This document shows, piece after piece, positions 55,413 through 64,000 of a stretch of 64,000 nt of DNA; position 1 is the stretch's first letter; every line of letters starts with the position of its first letter. The stretch is from Ruegeria haliotis (GTDB taxonomy: Bacteria; Pseudomonadota; Alphaproteobacteria; Rhodobacterales; Rhodobacteraceae), in contig NZ_JABXWT010000004.1 in assembly GCF_013377785.1 (NCBI RefSeq), positions 124,001 to 188,000 on the forward strand, written 5' to 3'. The notes beneath the pieces were generated by a model that was not told the DNA's origin, did no database searches, and saw nothing but the letters and a program-made list of their open reading frames with translations. Both the position numbers and the translations under genes were made by a program.

Positions 55413-55835
55413 ATGTCAGGATTAAGTCAGTCCGGCGTGTACACCTCCACCCATAATCGGGTGGAGCGCGTCCTGCGGTTTGTGGGTGCGGGTGTGATAA
55501 ACACGCTGTTTGGATATGCAGTTTTTTCGGGTCTGGTGTGGTCGGGTATGCATCCCCAATTGGCCCTGGCTATCCAATTCACTGTGGGCGTGCTGTGGAA
55601 CTTTCAGGTCCATGGTCGCTATGTGTTTTATGTTCAGGGCTATGGTCGACTACCGCAATATGCGGTGTCTTACGTTGTGATTTACGCCTTTAATGCGGGC
55701 CTTTTGTGGGGTCTTTTGCAATTGGGTCTGGACGCTTATCTGGCGCAAGCCGTTGCATTGGGACCAACTGTCATATTGTCGTATGCTTTGATCGCCCGCG
55801 CATTGCGCCCGAATCAGCCGGAGGTTGTCCAGTGA
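55413..55835 (+). CDS. GtrA-family membrane protein (second copy)
   Basis: 140 residues with four membrane helices, starting MSGLSQSG. The helix beginning RFVGAGVINTLFGY and the WNFQVHGRYVF segment are GtrA hallmarks. The GGAG lies 12 bp upstream of the chosen ATG. The stop overlaps the GTG start of the GT39-like gene by 4 bp. It likely assists flipping of undecaprenyl-phosphate-linked sugar for the membrane transferase that follows. Confidence 0.8.
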   Translation: MSGLSQSGVYTSTHNRVERVLRFVGAGVINTLFGYAVFSGLVWSGMHPQLALAIQFTVGVLWNFQVHGRYVFYVQGYGRLPQYAVSYVVIYAFNAGLLWGLLQLGLDAYLAQAVALGPTVILSYALIARALRPNQPEVVQ

Positions 55836-57475
55836 CCCAATCCGCAGACCCGGTGTTGAACGTTGACCGCAGCATTGACGCCTCGCCACAATCTTCCAGA
55901 TGGTATGCCAGCAGCATATTGTCACGCGTGCTGGTCGCAGGCTTTATTGTCGTTCTGTTTGCGGCGCTCTACGGGCGTATCATGGGATATGGTCTGCGTC
56001 GCGATGAATTGATGTTCGTGCCGCCAGCGGAATTGTTGGGGTATTGGAGTCTTTACAGCGATTTCTTCTACAACCACGTCCCCAATTCCGCCTGGTTTTA
56101 CAGGGGGGTCTACCTGATTTTTGGCGGAGAGGGCCTGTTGGCTTCTGCTCGGTTCGGACAATTCTGCGCGTGGCTGTTGCTGGCGTCAGGTATTGGATGG
56201 GCGACTTGGCGGATTTCAGGATCGGGCCTGCTGGCGATGTTTTTCGTCGTGGCATTGGTCGTCAATGAAACACTTCAGACACAGGCCGGCATGGCTGCAA
56301 GCAACAACCTGCTGCCAATGCCATTTGTTGCGTGGGGGTTGGGTCTATTTATCGTTGAAACCCTGCGCGACCGGCCTCGTGTCTTGTGGCTGTTGGTTTC
56401 GGGCCTGTGTTTATCAATTGCAGCAGGTCTGAAAGTCAGCGCAGCGGTGGTCATCCCGCCGATCGCAATCGCAACCTTTCTTTTGCCCTGGCATATGCCG
56501 TTTTCAGAACGGCTTCGATCAGTTGTTGTGCCATTGTTGATTGGCGGCTTGATCGGCGCAATTCCTTTGTTCTGGTATCTCGGAGCTGACCCGTCCGGAT
56601 TTTTGGCCCATGTGCTTAAATTCCACACCGGTCCGCATATCGCCTTTTGGCAGGCCAATGCAGCATCTGAACCGAGCCTGGCGATGGGGTTGGGTGGAAA
56701 GATTCAACTGGCCTATGCCACGTGGTTTGGTGGCGCAGCGTTGATCGGATTGATGGTTTTGTTCTACCTTGCTGTTCTGGGTGGCACACGATCAAGGCAA
56801 GATCGATCCGGACTGGGTCAAATTCTGCTGGTTCTGGTGGTATTGGGCGCGACCGCGCTGTTCAGTTTTGTACCCACACCGGGCTTTTCGCAGTACTATA
56901 TCCAGCCTTTGGTCGCCGTACCGTTACTGGCAGCCCTGATCTATCGATTGGTACCGCAGGAAAAGCGTGCTCAGGTTGCGCCGCTGTGCGTTGCCGGATT
57001 TGCTCTTTTATTTCTATTGGGTGCCCCACGTCTGGCACCTGGTCTTTTGAATTTGGCGAAACCAGACAACTTTACGTCGGCCCGCTTGGCCAAAGGCGGC
57101 GCGTCCCTGCGCGAGGTTGTGGCAGAAAGCGAACGCCCCGATGGGCCGGTTGCGACTCTGATGCCGCTCTATCCTTTGGAAGCACATCTGCCGGTTTATG
57201 CCGAACTTTCGACGGGCCCGTTTGCCTATCGCATCGCACCCTATACGGACCCGGATTTGGCGCAGCACTACGTGATGGCCAACGAGGATCAGTTGCTGGC
57301 CCTGTTTGATTCCAACCCGCCGTCCGCATTCCTATTGGGATATGATTCCGCGCTTGAGGCCCCATTGTTGCGCTATGCGGAAACAAATGGTTACGCTGCG
57401 GTGCAAAAAGAAGGGTTAGATAACCGCTATGGCCAAGGTGTGATATACTCGAAACGCGCAGGTGCGGTAGAGTGA
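55832..57475 (+). CDS. GT39/ArnT-like integral-membrane glycosyltransferase
   Basis: 547 residues from GTG 55832. About ten to twelve hydrophobic helices are predicted, with the first external loop carrying RRDELMF, where the acidic pair fits the catalytic Asp/Glu of GT-C enzymes. It would use a polyprenyl-phosphate sugar at the periplasmic face. Coupling to gtrA and the GtrB-like GT2 at 62734 suggests a decoration system. It could equally be a PMG-type protein of unknown acceptor. Confidence 0.7.
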   Translation: MTQSADPVLNVDRSIDASPQSSRWYASSILSRVLVAGFIVVLFAALYGRIMGYGLRRDELMFVPPAELLGYWSLYSDFFYNHVPNSAWFYRGVYLIFGGEGLLASARFGQFCAWLLLASGIGWATWRISGSGLLAMFFVVALVVNETLQTQAGMAASNNLLPMPFVAWGLGLFIVETLRDRPRVLWLLVSGLCLSIAAGLKVSAAVVIPPIAIATFLLPWHMPFSERLRSVVVPLLIGGLIGAIPLFWYLGADPSGFLAHVLKFHTGPHIAFWQANAASEPSLAMGLGGKIQLAYATWFGGAALIGLMVLFYLAVLGGTRSRQDRSGLGQILLVLVVLGATALFSFVPTPGFSQYYIQPLVAVPLLAALIYRLVPQEKRAQVAPLCVAGFALLFLLGAPRLAPGLLNLAKPDNFTSARLAKGGASLREVVAESERPDGPVATLMPLYPLEAHLPVYAELSTGPFAYRIAPYTDPDLAQHYVMANEDQLLALFDSNPPSAFLLGYDSALEAPLLRYAETNGYAAVQKEGLDNRYGQGVIYSKRAGAVE

Positions 57476-57579
57476 TCATAGAGAATCTCCAAACCCACCC
57501 ACGACACGTTGGACGGAACACTTGGGACACCGGTGCGAATGTGCAGATTTTAGTAAAAGGTTTTTGAGGAGTAGCACAG

Positions 57580-58386
57580 ATGAAGACAGTACTTCTGGCA
57601 GGAGGGCTGGGATCGAGACTGGCCGAGGAAACAGTTTCGATACCAAAGCCGATGGTCGAAGTTGGGGGCCGCCCCATCATCGCCCGTGTCATGGATATCT
57701 ACAGCCATTTTGGGCACCGTGATTTTGTCGTGGCCGCAGGTTACAAGGCGCTGCTGCTTAAGCAGTTCTTCGCCAATTATCATTTGATTGCCAACAATAT
57801 TTCAGTGGCTCTCGACACCGGAGAGCTGAAACTTGTGCCGTCGGCGCCGGGTGGCTGGAATGTTTCCGTGGTGGATACCGGTGCTCATACTATGACCAGC
57901 GGGCGCATTCGTCGTCTCAAAGAGTGGTTGAATCCCGGCGAGACCTTTATGTGTACGTATTCCGACGGTCTGGGAAACATTGATATCAACGCGCTGCTCG
58001 ATTTCCACAAGTCCCACGGTAAACTGGCGACAGTAACCGCCGTGCAGCCGCCCGCGCGGTTCGGCAATATTGAGATCAAGGGCGACCGTGTGGATGCATT
58101 CACCGAAAAGGTGCGGCGTCGCGAGACCTGGATCAACGGTGGGTATTTCGTGTTCGAACCCGGCGTCATGGATTACATGGTCGATGATATGGAACCATTG
58201 GAGCAGTCCCCACTGTCCCAGATGGCCCGCGATGGCGAGCTGATGGCCTATCGTCACGATGGTTTCTGGCATCCGATGGATACGATCCGCGACCGCAACG
58301 CGTTGAACGCGCTAAGCGAAGAGGAAACGCCACCCTGGATGCAATTCGGCGAGAAAGCCTCGACTGAATACCCGGTTGCAATTTGA
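57580..58386 (+). CDS. rfbF: Glucose-1-phosphate cytidylyltransferase
   Basis: 268 residues. LLAGGLGSRLAEET and IPKPMVEVGGRP form the nucleotide and sugar-phosphate site; EVRRRETWINGGYFVF-like residues (VRRRETWINGGYFV) are typical of RfbF. It makes CDP-glucose, the entry to the CDP-deoxysugar branch. GAGGAG precedes the ATG. The next gene follows 7 bp later. Confidence 0.93.
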   Translation: MKTVLLAGGLGSRLAEETVSIPKPMVEVGGRPIIARVMDIYSHFGHRDFVVAAGYKALLLKQFFANYHLIANNISVALDTGELKLVPSAPGGWNVSVVDTGAHTMTSGRIRRLKEWLNPGETFMCTYSDGLGNIDINALLDFHKSHGKLATVTAVQPPARFGNIEIKGDRVDAFTEKVRRRETWINGGYFVFEPGVMDYMVDDMEPLEQSPLSQMARDGELMAYRHDGFWHPMDTIRDRNALNALSEEETPPWMQFGEKASTEYPVAI

Positions 58387-58393
58387 GGGCAAA

Positions 58394-59521
58394 ATGAACG
58401 CTCATCAAGATCAGATGTTCGGCGGCCAATTTCATGGCCGCCGCGTCCTTGTGACGGGGCACAGCGGCTTTAAGGGCGGTTGGATGTCGCTTTGGCTAAG
58501 TCGGCTGGGGGCCAGCGTGACCGGCGTGTCACTGCCGCCCGAACCAGGGCCTTCGCTTTACGAGGCTTCTGGTCTGGCGGCCGCAACGGACAGCCGGTTT
58601 GCCGATATCCGTGACCCGGCCGCCCTGTCTCAGACATTGGCGGGTGTCGATGCCGAAGTGTTGTTCCACATGGCGGCGCAGCCGTTGGTCCGGAAATCCT
58701 ACCGTGAACCGGCCGAAACCTTTGCGACGAATGTTCAGGGCACGGTCAATGTGCTTGAAGCAGCGCGCAAGATGCCATCGCTGAAGGCGGTGGTCGTGAT
58801 CACCAGCGACAAGTGCTACGACAACCGGGAATGGCTTTGGGGGTATCGTGAAAACGATCCACTGGGCGGAAAGGATCCGTATAGCGCCTCGAAGGCAGCA
58901 ACCGAACTTGTAGCCCAATCTTACGCGCATTCCTTTTTTGCCGATCCGCAAGGACCGCAATTGGCGACAGTCCGGGCCGGTAACGTGTTCGGAGGTGGCG
59001 ATTGGGGTGAAGATCGACTGGTCCCTGACGTCATTCGTGCGTGGGCAAAAGGCGAAGCGGTGGAAATTCGCAATCCAGCAAGCGTCCGGCCATGGCAGCA
59101 CGTGTTGGAGCCGGTGTCCGGTTATTTGCAGGTCGCGGAAAAGATGCTGACGGGCGGTGCAGCCTATGCGGGAGCATGGAACTTCGGCCCGGACGTCTCA
59201 AGCACGGTGGACGTGCGGCAACTGGCTGAAATGATCCAGCGTGCCTGGGGAACGGGTGCGCCCGCGTTCAGCTTCCCTGATCAGGTGCCTGATGCCCCGC
59301 ACGAGGCAGGCATTCTGCGGCTCGACAGCACCAAGGCTCAATCCCGTCTGGGTTGGCGTCCGCGCCTGTCTCTGCAAGAGGCAATCGACCTGACCGCCGA
59401 TTGGTACAAGGCACATGCCAGCGGCGGCAACATGGCACAAACAACCGCCGCACAGATCGAACATTTCGAAACCCTGATATCATCAGTTGAACCTGACCGC
59501 CCGACGGTCGCAGCGCAGTAA
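58394..59521 (+). CDS. rfbG: CDP-glucose 4,6-dehydratase
   Basis: 375 residues of the extended SDR type. The NAD loop TGHSGFKGGWM, SDKCYDN and the catalytic YSASK are present. It converts CDP-glucose to CDP-4-keto-6-deoxyglucose. ATG 58394 has GAGGG upstream; the frame extends to 58376 inside rfbF. It lies between the cytidylyltransferase and the 3-dehydratase-like gene. Confidence 0.93.
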   Translation: MNAHQDQMFGGQFHGRRVLVTGHSGFKGGWMSLWLSRLGASVTGVSLPPEPGPSLYEASGLAAATDSRFADIRDPAALSQTLAGVDAEVLFHMAAQPLVRKSYREPAETFATNVQGTVNVLEAARKMPSLKAVVVITSDKCYDNREWLWGYRENDPLGGKDPYSASKAATELVAQSYAHSFFADPQGPQLATVRAGNVFGGGDWGEDRLVPDVIRAWAKGEAVEIRNPASVRPWQHVLEPVSGYLQVAEKMLTGGAAYAGAWNFGPDVSSTVDVRQLAEMIQRAWGTGAPAFSFPDQVPDAPHEAGILRLDSTKAQSRLGWRPRLSLQEAIDLTADWYKAHASGGNMAQTTAAQIEHFETLISSVEPDRPTVAAQ

Positions 59522-59546
59522 GCTGCATATTTAAGGAGTGAGTTTT

Positions 59547-60761
59547 ATGAGAGTGAATTACGGGCAGACAGTACACGGCCAAGAAGAGATCGATGCCGTT
59601 GTCGAGGTTCTGAAGACATCGACTCAAATGGGCCCCAAAGTGCGTGAAATGCAGGAGAAAGTTTCGACTTTATTCGCCAAATCGCATGGCATCATGACCA
59701 ACTCCGGCTCTTCAGCGAACTATCTGGCGGTCGAGATTCTGGACCTACCAAAAGGTAGCGAGGTCATCACGCCCGCCTTGACCTTTGCCACAACGGTCGC
59801 GCCGCTGGTGCGCCAGGGTTTGATCCCCTCTTTCGTGGACGCCGCAGTCGGGACTTATAATATCGACGTTGATCAAATCGAACGGATGATCACGCCAAAC
59901 ACGTCTGCCATGATGATCCCATCTCTGATCGGTAATTTGCCGGATTGGCGCAAGATCCGGGAATTGGCTGATGCACATGGTCTGAAAGTGATTGAAGACA
60001 GTGCAGACACGCTAGGCGCAACGATGGATGGCGTCAGCACTGGCAAATACTCAGACGTCTCAACCACCAGCTTTTATGGCAGCCACGTTATCAATGGCGC
60101 GGGCAATGGCGGTATGTTGTGTGTCAGCGATGATGAACTGGCCCGTAAGGCGTTGTTGATGCGGTCGTGGGGGCGCAGCTCATCCTTGTTTGTAGAGTCC
60201 GAGGCCATTGAGAATAGGTTTAATGTCGAATTGGATGGCATTGAATATGATGCGAAGTTCCTGTTTGAGGCTCTGGGTTACAATCTGGAACCTTCCGAGG
60301 TCAGCGCCGCCTTTGGTCTGGTTCAACTGGGGAAACTCGACAACAATATCAAAGTGCGTGAAGAGGCATTTGATGACCATCGTGCCTTCTTTGCGCAATA
60401 TGAGGAATGGTTCGTCTTGCCCGAGCAGCTGCCCGGGTCGCGCACCGGTTGGCTGGCCTTTCCGCTGACCATCCGCGAGGATGCACCCTTTACCCGCCGC
60501 GAGTTGCAGATTTTCCTTGAGAAAGCCGACATTCAGACCCGCCCGGTGTTTACCGGTAACATTCTGCGCCAACCGGCAATGAAAGATGTCGAGTATCGCA
60601 GCGACCCAGCTGGTTATCCGATCTCGGATGCTGTGATGCGGGGCGGTATTCTCTTGGCTTGCCACCACGGTCTGGTTCAGCCGCAGATCGATTTTATGCA
60701 CGAAAAGGTCACCGAATTCCTGCAGCCGCATGTTGCGGGTCTCTCGCGGGAGGCATCCTGA
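59547..60761 (+). CDS. RfbH-like 3-dehydratase family protein without Fe-S cysteines
   Basis: 404 residues, DegT fold. The PLP-lysine position is His (H180 in SFYGSHVING), the hallmark of the PMP-dependent 3-dehydratases RfbH/E1 and ColD, and DSADTLGAT (152-160) matches RfbH. Unlike RfbH/E1, the WGRDC-x-C type cluster is absent: the segment reads WGRSSSLF, and the whole protein has only two cysteines (C192 and one in LLACHHG), too few for [2Fe-2S]. It may act ColD-like on CDP-4-keto-6-deoxyglucose, or do something new. ATG 59547 follows AAGGAG. Confidence 0.8.
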   Translation: MRVNYGQTVHGQEEIDAVVEVLKTSTQMGPKVREMQEKVSTLFAKSHGIMTNSGSSANYLAVEILDLPKGSEVITPALTFATTVAPLVRQGLIPSFVDAAVGTYNIDVDQIERMITPNTSAMMIPSLIGNLPDWRKIRELADAHGLKVIEDSADTLGATMDGVSTGKYSDVSTTSFYGSHVINGAGNGGMLCVSDDELARKALLMRSWGRSSSLFVESEAIENRFNVELDGIEYDAKFLFEALGYNLEPSEVSAAFGLVQLGKLDNNIKVREEAFDDHRAFFAQYEEWFVLPEQLPGSRTGWLAFPLTIREDAPFTRRELQIFLEKADIQTRPVFTGNILRQPAMKDVEYRSDPAGYPISDAVMRGGILLACHHGLVQPQIDFMHEKVTEFLQPHVAGLSREAS

Positions 60762-61657
60762 TGCCACTGGCCCCGACCGAGGCGATCCGGGATCTGATCC
60801 GGGACGATTTCAAGCAGGGGACCGGCCCCAGCGTCGTCAACGGCGGGGTGCCGGTTTATGTGCACTATGAGGACTCGGTCATTGAGCCACCGAAACCGAC
60901 GGATATCGAGGTCGAGTCACAGATCCACCGCCCGGCCTATCGTGGGCCGATCAAGTTTCTCAAACGACTGGCCTCGCCCGTCAAGAAGGTTACGCTGCGC
61001 AACGTCGATCGGTTCTTGTCCGAGATGAAGGCCCTGAATCCAAATCCTCGGGTTCTGATCGTTGGCGGCGGTAGTGTCGGGCAGGGGATGGGGGAACTGT
61101 ACGAAGATCCCAATGTTCAGATCTTTGCATTTGACATTTACCAGTCTCCAAACATCCAGTTTGTGGCCGATGCGCATGACATCCCGATGCAGGATGACGT
61201 CTTTGATGGTGTGGTTATTCAGGCGGTGCTGGAACACGTCCTGGACCCGCGACAGGTCGCGTCCGAGATCCATCGGGTTCTGAAACCGGGTGGTCTGATC
61301 TATGCGGAAACGCCTTTTCTACAGCAGGTTCATGAAGGCCCGTATGATTTCACCCGTTTCACCGAAAGTGGACACAGATATCTGTTCCGGGCGTTCGATC
61401 GGATCGATTCCGGAGCCAGCGCGGGGCCGGGTGTGCAGTTCATGTGGTCTGTGGATTATCTGTTCCGGGGACTGTTCCGATCCCGAACAGCGGGAAAAGT
61501 GGCCAAGCTTTGTGTTTTCTGGGCACAATATCTGGACCGTTTGATCCCGGAGCCATACCGCGTGGACGGGGCCAGCGGTGTTTTCTTTCTGGGCCGCAAA
61601 TCTGATACCAAATTGCAACCAAAAGAGGCGGTCGCGCACTATCAAGGCGCACAATAG
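60761..61657 (+). CDS. SAM-dependent methyltransferase
   Basis: 298 residues. A class I methyltransferase core is visible: VLIVGGGSVGQGM (motif I, about 127), VADAHDIPM, FDGVVIQAVLEHV and VLKPGGLIYAETPF. The start overlaps the previous stop by one base (TGATG). It could methylate the CDP-deoxysugar or the glycan. The first ~100 residues are specific and without recognised domain. Confidence 0.82.
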   Translation: MPLAPTEAIRDLIRDDFKQGTGPSVVNGGVPVYVHYEDSVIEPPKPTDIEVESQIHRPAYRGPIKFLKRLASPVKKVTLRNVDRFLSEMKALNPNPRVLIVGGGSVGQGMGELYEDPNVQIFAFDIYQSPNIQFVADAHDIPMQDDVFDGVVIQAVLEHVLDPRQVASEIHRVLKPGGLIYAETPFLQQVHEGPYDFTRFTESGHRYLFRAFDRIDSGASAGPGVQFMWSVDYLFRGLFRSRTAGKVAKLCVFWAQYLDRLIPEPYRVDGASGVFFLGRKSDTKLQPKEAVAHYQGAQ

Positions 61658-61774
61658 CCCTGCGGTGGCCGGTTTATTTCACCGGATCGCTTTGTTGGTG
61701 TATGCTTCGTTAGAGCAAGCAGAGACAGGTATGTTTAAGGTATTTCGACATTTTCTCCGTCCGGGCGGCGCGCC

Positions 61775-62737
61775 ATGATGCGCGTTCTGATCACCGGATC
61801 CAACGGGTTCATCGGCTCTCATCTGGTTCAGGCCTGCCTTGCACGTGGCGATCAGGTGACCGCAGTCGTGCGGTCAGGGTCGTCTGCAGATCGACTTATA
61901 AGTGTCGGACCGGGTGTCGAGCTTTGTCGCGTAGATCTGATGTGCGAGGCGGAGATTCAAAACGTTTTTGCAGAGTTTCGCCCGGATCAGGTTTATCACG
62001 CCGCTGCCAAAACCCGTATTCCACCCGCCGCCAACCTGTCGGATTCGGTCGACAGCCTTGAAGAAAATGTTCAGAGCTTTCTGTCTGTGCTGCGTGCGGC
62101 GGCCAGCAGCAAAGCCCCTCCGGGCGCCTTTGTGCGGTTGGGGACCATTGCGGAGTACGGTGACATTCCGGTTCCTTATGTCGAAACGCAGTGTGAGCGC
62201 CCGCGCGATAGCTATGGGGCCTCAATGCTAACCGGCACAAAATACCTTGAGATGCTGCAATCTCGTTTACCGTTTCCTGCTGTCACAGCCCGGTTGTCAC
62301 TGACCTATGGGCCGGGTCAGACAGGTCATCAGCTTGTGCCTTATCTGATTGAGTGCCTGCTGAGTCATCGCGCCGCGCATATTGGCAGGCCGGATGATGC
62401 CCGAGATCTGATCCATGTAGATGACGTGGTTCGGGGATTGTTGCTTTTGGGTTCTGATCCATCTACCGCTGGGCCAGTGGTCAATATCAGCACCGGTGTG
62501 CCCACCAAAGTTCGGGACGTGGCCATGCTCTTGCGTGACATGATCATGGCCCCGGAGGATCTGCTGCAATTCGGATGCCCCGAGACGCCGCCGATGGATT
62601 TGGTCAACGATCCCACGCTGATGAAGTCCAGCCACAACTGGAAGTCACAGCTGCCACTGATTGAAGGTCTTCGAAACACGGTCGAATGGGCCAAACATAA
62701 CCACCACGGCGCCAAAGTGACAGGACAGGCATCATGA
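61775..62737 (+). CDS. NAD-dependent epimerase/reductase, atypical YxxxM
   Basis: 320 residues of the extended SDR fold. VLITGSNGFIGSH binds NAD(P); T124 and Y147 are in place, but the lysine four after the Tyr is Met (YGASM, M151). RLSLTYGPGQ is typical of sugar epimerases. In this cluster it could reduce or epimerise the CDP-keto sugar, as RfbJ-type abequose synthases do. Its stop overlaps the GT2 start (ATGA). Confidence 0.8.
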   Translation: MMRVLITGSNGFIGSHLVQACLARGDQVTAVVRSGSSADRLISVGPGVELCRVDLMCEAEIQNVFAEFRPDQVYHAAAKTRIPPAANLSDSVDSLEENVQSFLSVLRAAASSKAPPGAFVRLGTIAEYGDIPVPYVETQCERPRDSYGASMLTGTKYLEMLQSRLPFPAVTARLSLTYGPGQTGHQLVPYLIECLLSHRAAHIGRPDDARDLIHVDDVVRGLLLLGSDPSTAGPVVNISTGVPTKVRDVAMLLRDMIMAPEDLLQFGCPETPPMDLVNDPTLMKSSHNWKSQLPLIEGLRNTVEWAKHNHHGAKVTGQAS

Positions 62738-63735
62738 CACTCGTTTCCATCCTTATCCCCGCCTACAATGAAGAAGACAACGTACGTACGGCCTATGACC
62801 GGGTTCTCGCTGTGTTCGATGGGCTGGACGAGTATGAGCTAGAGATCATTTTCACCGACAATCATTCCGAGGACCGAACATTTGAACTCCTGACCGAGAT
62901 TGCAAATGCTGATCCGCGTGTACGTGTTATTCGGTTTGCCCGTAATATGGGGTATCAGGCATCGGTCCTGACGGCCTACCGTTCGGCTACTGGAGCTTGC
63001 GCAGTACAAATGGATTGTGACATGCAAGATCCGCCCGAATTGATCCCGCAAATGCTGGATCTGTGGCGGCAGGGCAATCATGTCGTGTACGGAATCCGCC
63101 GCAGCCTGCCGGATGGCCCGTTCGTTGCCGCCGCACGACGCGGATTCTATGCCCTGATCGACATGATCAGCGACGACGATCTGCCCCGCAATGCAGGTGA
63201 ATTTCGCCTGACCGACCGTCGTATTCTGGACGAACTGCGGCGGGTCGATGACCGCTCGCCTTACGTTCGAGGCCTGATCAGCGGCATGGGGTTCAATCAA
63301 GTTGGCATCGAGTATGATAGGGTCGCCCGGACTGCGGGAGAGTCTAAATTTCCGTTCCGCGCCATGCTTTCACTCGCCGTGGACGGATTGATTAACCATT
63401 CGCTGTTACCGCTTCGGTTGGCTTCGATGATCAGTTTAACGGTAGGTTTGGCGATGTTCCTGCTGATGATCGGTTATCTGATCGCCAGGCTTGTCTTTGG
63501 CCATGACTGGCCCCCGGGCTTTGCCACAACCACCATTTTGCTGTTGCTGTCGATGACTCTGAACGCGATGTTTCTTGGTATTCTGGGCGAATACATTGGT
63601 CGCATTTTCCTGCAATCGAAAGATTTGAACCGACCCATCGTAGAACGAGAACTGAACCGGCCTGGCCCGAGCGACCAGCCATTGTCGCCGCCTCTGCGCG
63701 AGGCTGAAGAGCCGCGCACAAAAATATCAGGATAG
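62734..63735 (+). CDS. GtrB/DPM1-like GT2 glycosyltransferase
   Basis: 333 residues. The N-terminal GT-A domain (LIPAYNEEDNV, DCDMQDPPEL as the DxD-type region) is followed by two C-terminal membrane helices (about 228-280), the GtrB layout. It would make a polyprenyl-phosphate sugar on the cytoplasmic side for GtrA flipping and the GT39-like enzyme. Confidence 0.88.
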   Translation: MTLVSILIPAYNEEDNVRTAYDRVLAVFDGLDEYELEIIFTDNHSEDRTFELLTEIANADPRVRVIRFARNMGYQASVLTAYRSATGACAVQMDCDMQDPPELIPQMLDLWRQGNHVVYGIRRSLPDGPFVAAARRGFYALIDMISDDDLPRNAGEFRLTDRRILDELRRVDDRSPYVRGLISGMGFNQVGIEYDRVARTAGESKFPFRAMLSLAVDGLINHSLLPLRLASMISLTVGLAMFLLMIGYLIARLVFGHDWPPGFATTTILLLLSMTLNAMFLGILGEYIGRIFLQSKDLNRPIVERELNRPGPSDQPLSPPLREAEEPRTKISG

Positions 63736-63741
63736 GCCCGC

Positions 63742-64000
63742 GTGAAACTGTTGATCGTTCAGGGCGGGTTCGGGGTAGGGGGCGCGGAAAAAATCGTCTC
63801 GATTTTGGCCGCCCATCGGGTCGAGAGGGGGGACGAAGTGCATGTCGCAGGTCTGACCATTCCCCCCGGCGGTTCATATTTTGAGTTTCCCGACACGGTG
63901 ACCCTGCATATTGCTCAATCTGATCGCGGGCAATTGGATCGCCTTCGCCACATTCGGAAAGTGATTCAGGATGTTTCTCCCGACGTTGTTGTGACCTTCC
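63742..64000 (+). CDS. GT4-like glycosyltransferase, cut by window end
   Basis: From a GTG at 63742, 6 bp after the GT2 stop, the frame is open to the window edge (86 codons). It begins KLLIVQGGFGVGGAEK, the N-terminal acceptor-side loop of GT4 enzymes. The donor domain lies outside the window. Confidence 0.75.
   Translation, partial: MKLLIVQGGFGVGGAEKIVSILAAHRVERGDEVHVAGLTIPPGGSYFEFPDTVTLHIAQSDRGQLDRLRHIRKVIQDVSPDVVVTF

Overview
The window is alphaproteobacterial, most likely a marine Rhodobacteraceae (Roseobacter-group) chromosome or large replicon. This rests on the aglR/aglEFGAK layout known from Sinorhizobium, a monomeric NADP isocitrate dehydrogenase, many ABC importers, an IlvD/Edd sugar-acid dehydratase of the L-arabinonate type, and about 55-62 % GC in most genes. 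No rRNA, tRNA, CRISPR array, insertion sequence or phage gene was seen. The genus is not decidable from the sequence alone.

Left half (1-36.8 kb) is sugar catabolism. (A) 2-1552: 3' part of a membrane-anchored TolB-like/TPR protein. (B) 1574-12444: an alpha-glucoside/sucrose regulon. aglR, a beta-glucosidase-glucokinase fusion and fructokinase run leftward; aglE-F-G-A-K (importer plus alpha-glucosidase) run rightward from a promoter with an operator-like palindrome. Imported alpha-glucoside is split by AglA, and the released glucose and fructose can be phosphorylated by the fusion protein and the fructokinase. (C) 12469-23464: a rightward group behind its own promoter and a perfect LacI-type palindrome: xylose-isomerase-like TIM-barrel protein, LacI regulator, amino-acid-type binding protein and an unusually large permease without an adjacent ATPase, GH42 beta-galactosidase, then a PotDABC-type importer whose last permease has a novel C-terminal extension. 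(D) 23507-36802: a ten-gene leftward operon holding a CUT1 importer, GH4 alpha-galactosidase, dehydratase, SDR dehydrogenase, dgoK, dgoA, SMP-30 lactonase and a second GH42, with a divergent IclR regulator and the MalK-type ATPase. Together they form a complete non-phosphorylative (De Ley-Doudoroff) route from galactosides to pyruvate and glyceraldehyde-3-phosphate.

Middle (36.9-41.3 kb): a TPR protein of lower GC, isocitrate dehydrogenase and a formyltransferase-fold protein.

Right part (41.4-64 kb) makes a surface polysaccharide. The leftward set (49989 to 43499) starts with an undecaprenyl-phosphate sugar transferase, then a formyltransferase-like protein, PIG-L deacetylase, DegT aminotransferase, GT4 and AsnB-like amidotransferase; a GtrA protein and an SGNH-type membrane protein follow. 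The rightward set (50611 onward) has an ExoF/Wza-like export protein, sulfotransferase, CapD/FlaA1-type nucleotide-sugar dehydratase, GtrA, a GT39-like membrane transferase, a CDP-sugar branch (cytidylyltransferase, 4,6-dehydratase, an atypical 3-dehydratase-like enzyme), methyltransferase, epimerase/reductase, GtrB-like GT2 and a GT4 cut by the window end. This suggests a polymer with amino, formyl or deoxy sugars and perhaps sulfate.

Most noteworthy: the beta-glucosidase-glucokinase fusion; the PotC-like permease with an added membrane segment, charged helix and duplicated tail motif; an RfbH-like enzyme that has the diagnostic histidine but lacks the Fe-S cysteines; a hairpin directly after the binding-protein gene in all four importer operons; and two dehydrogenase/epimerase proteins with a replaced catalytic lysine.
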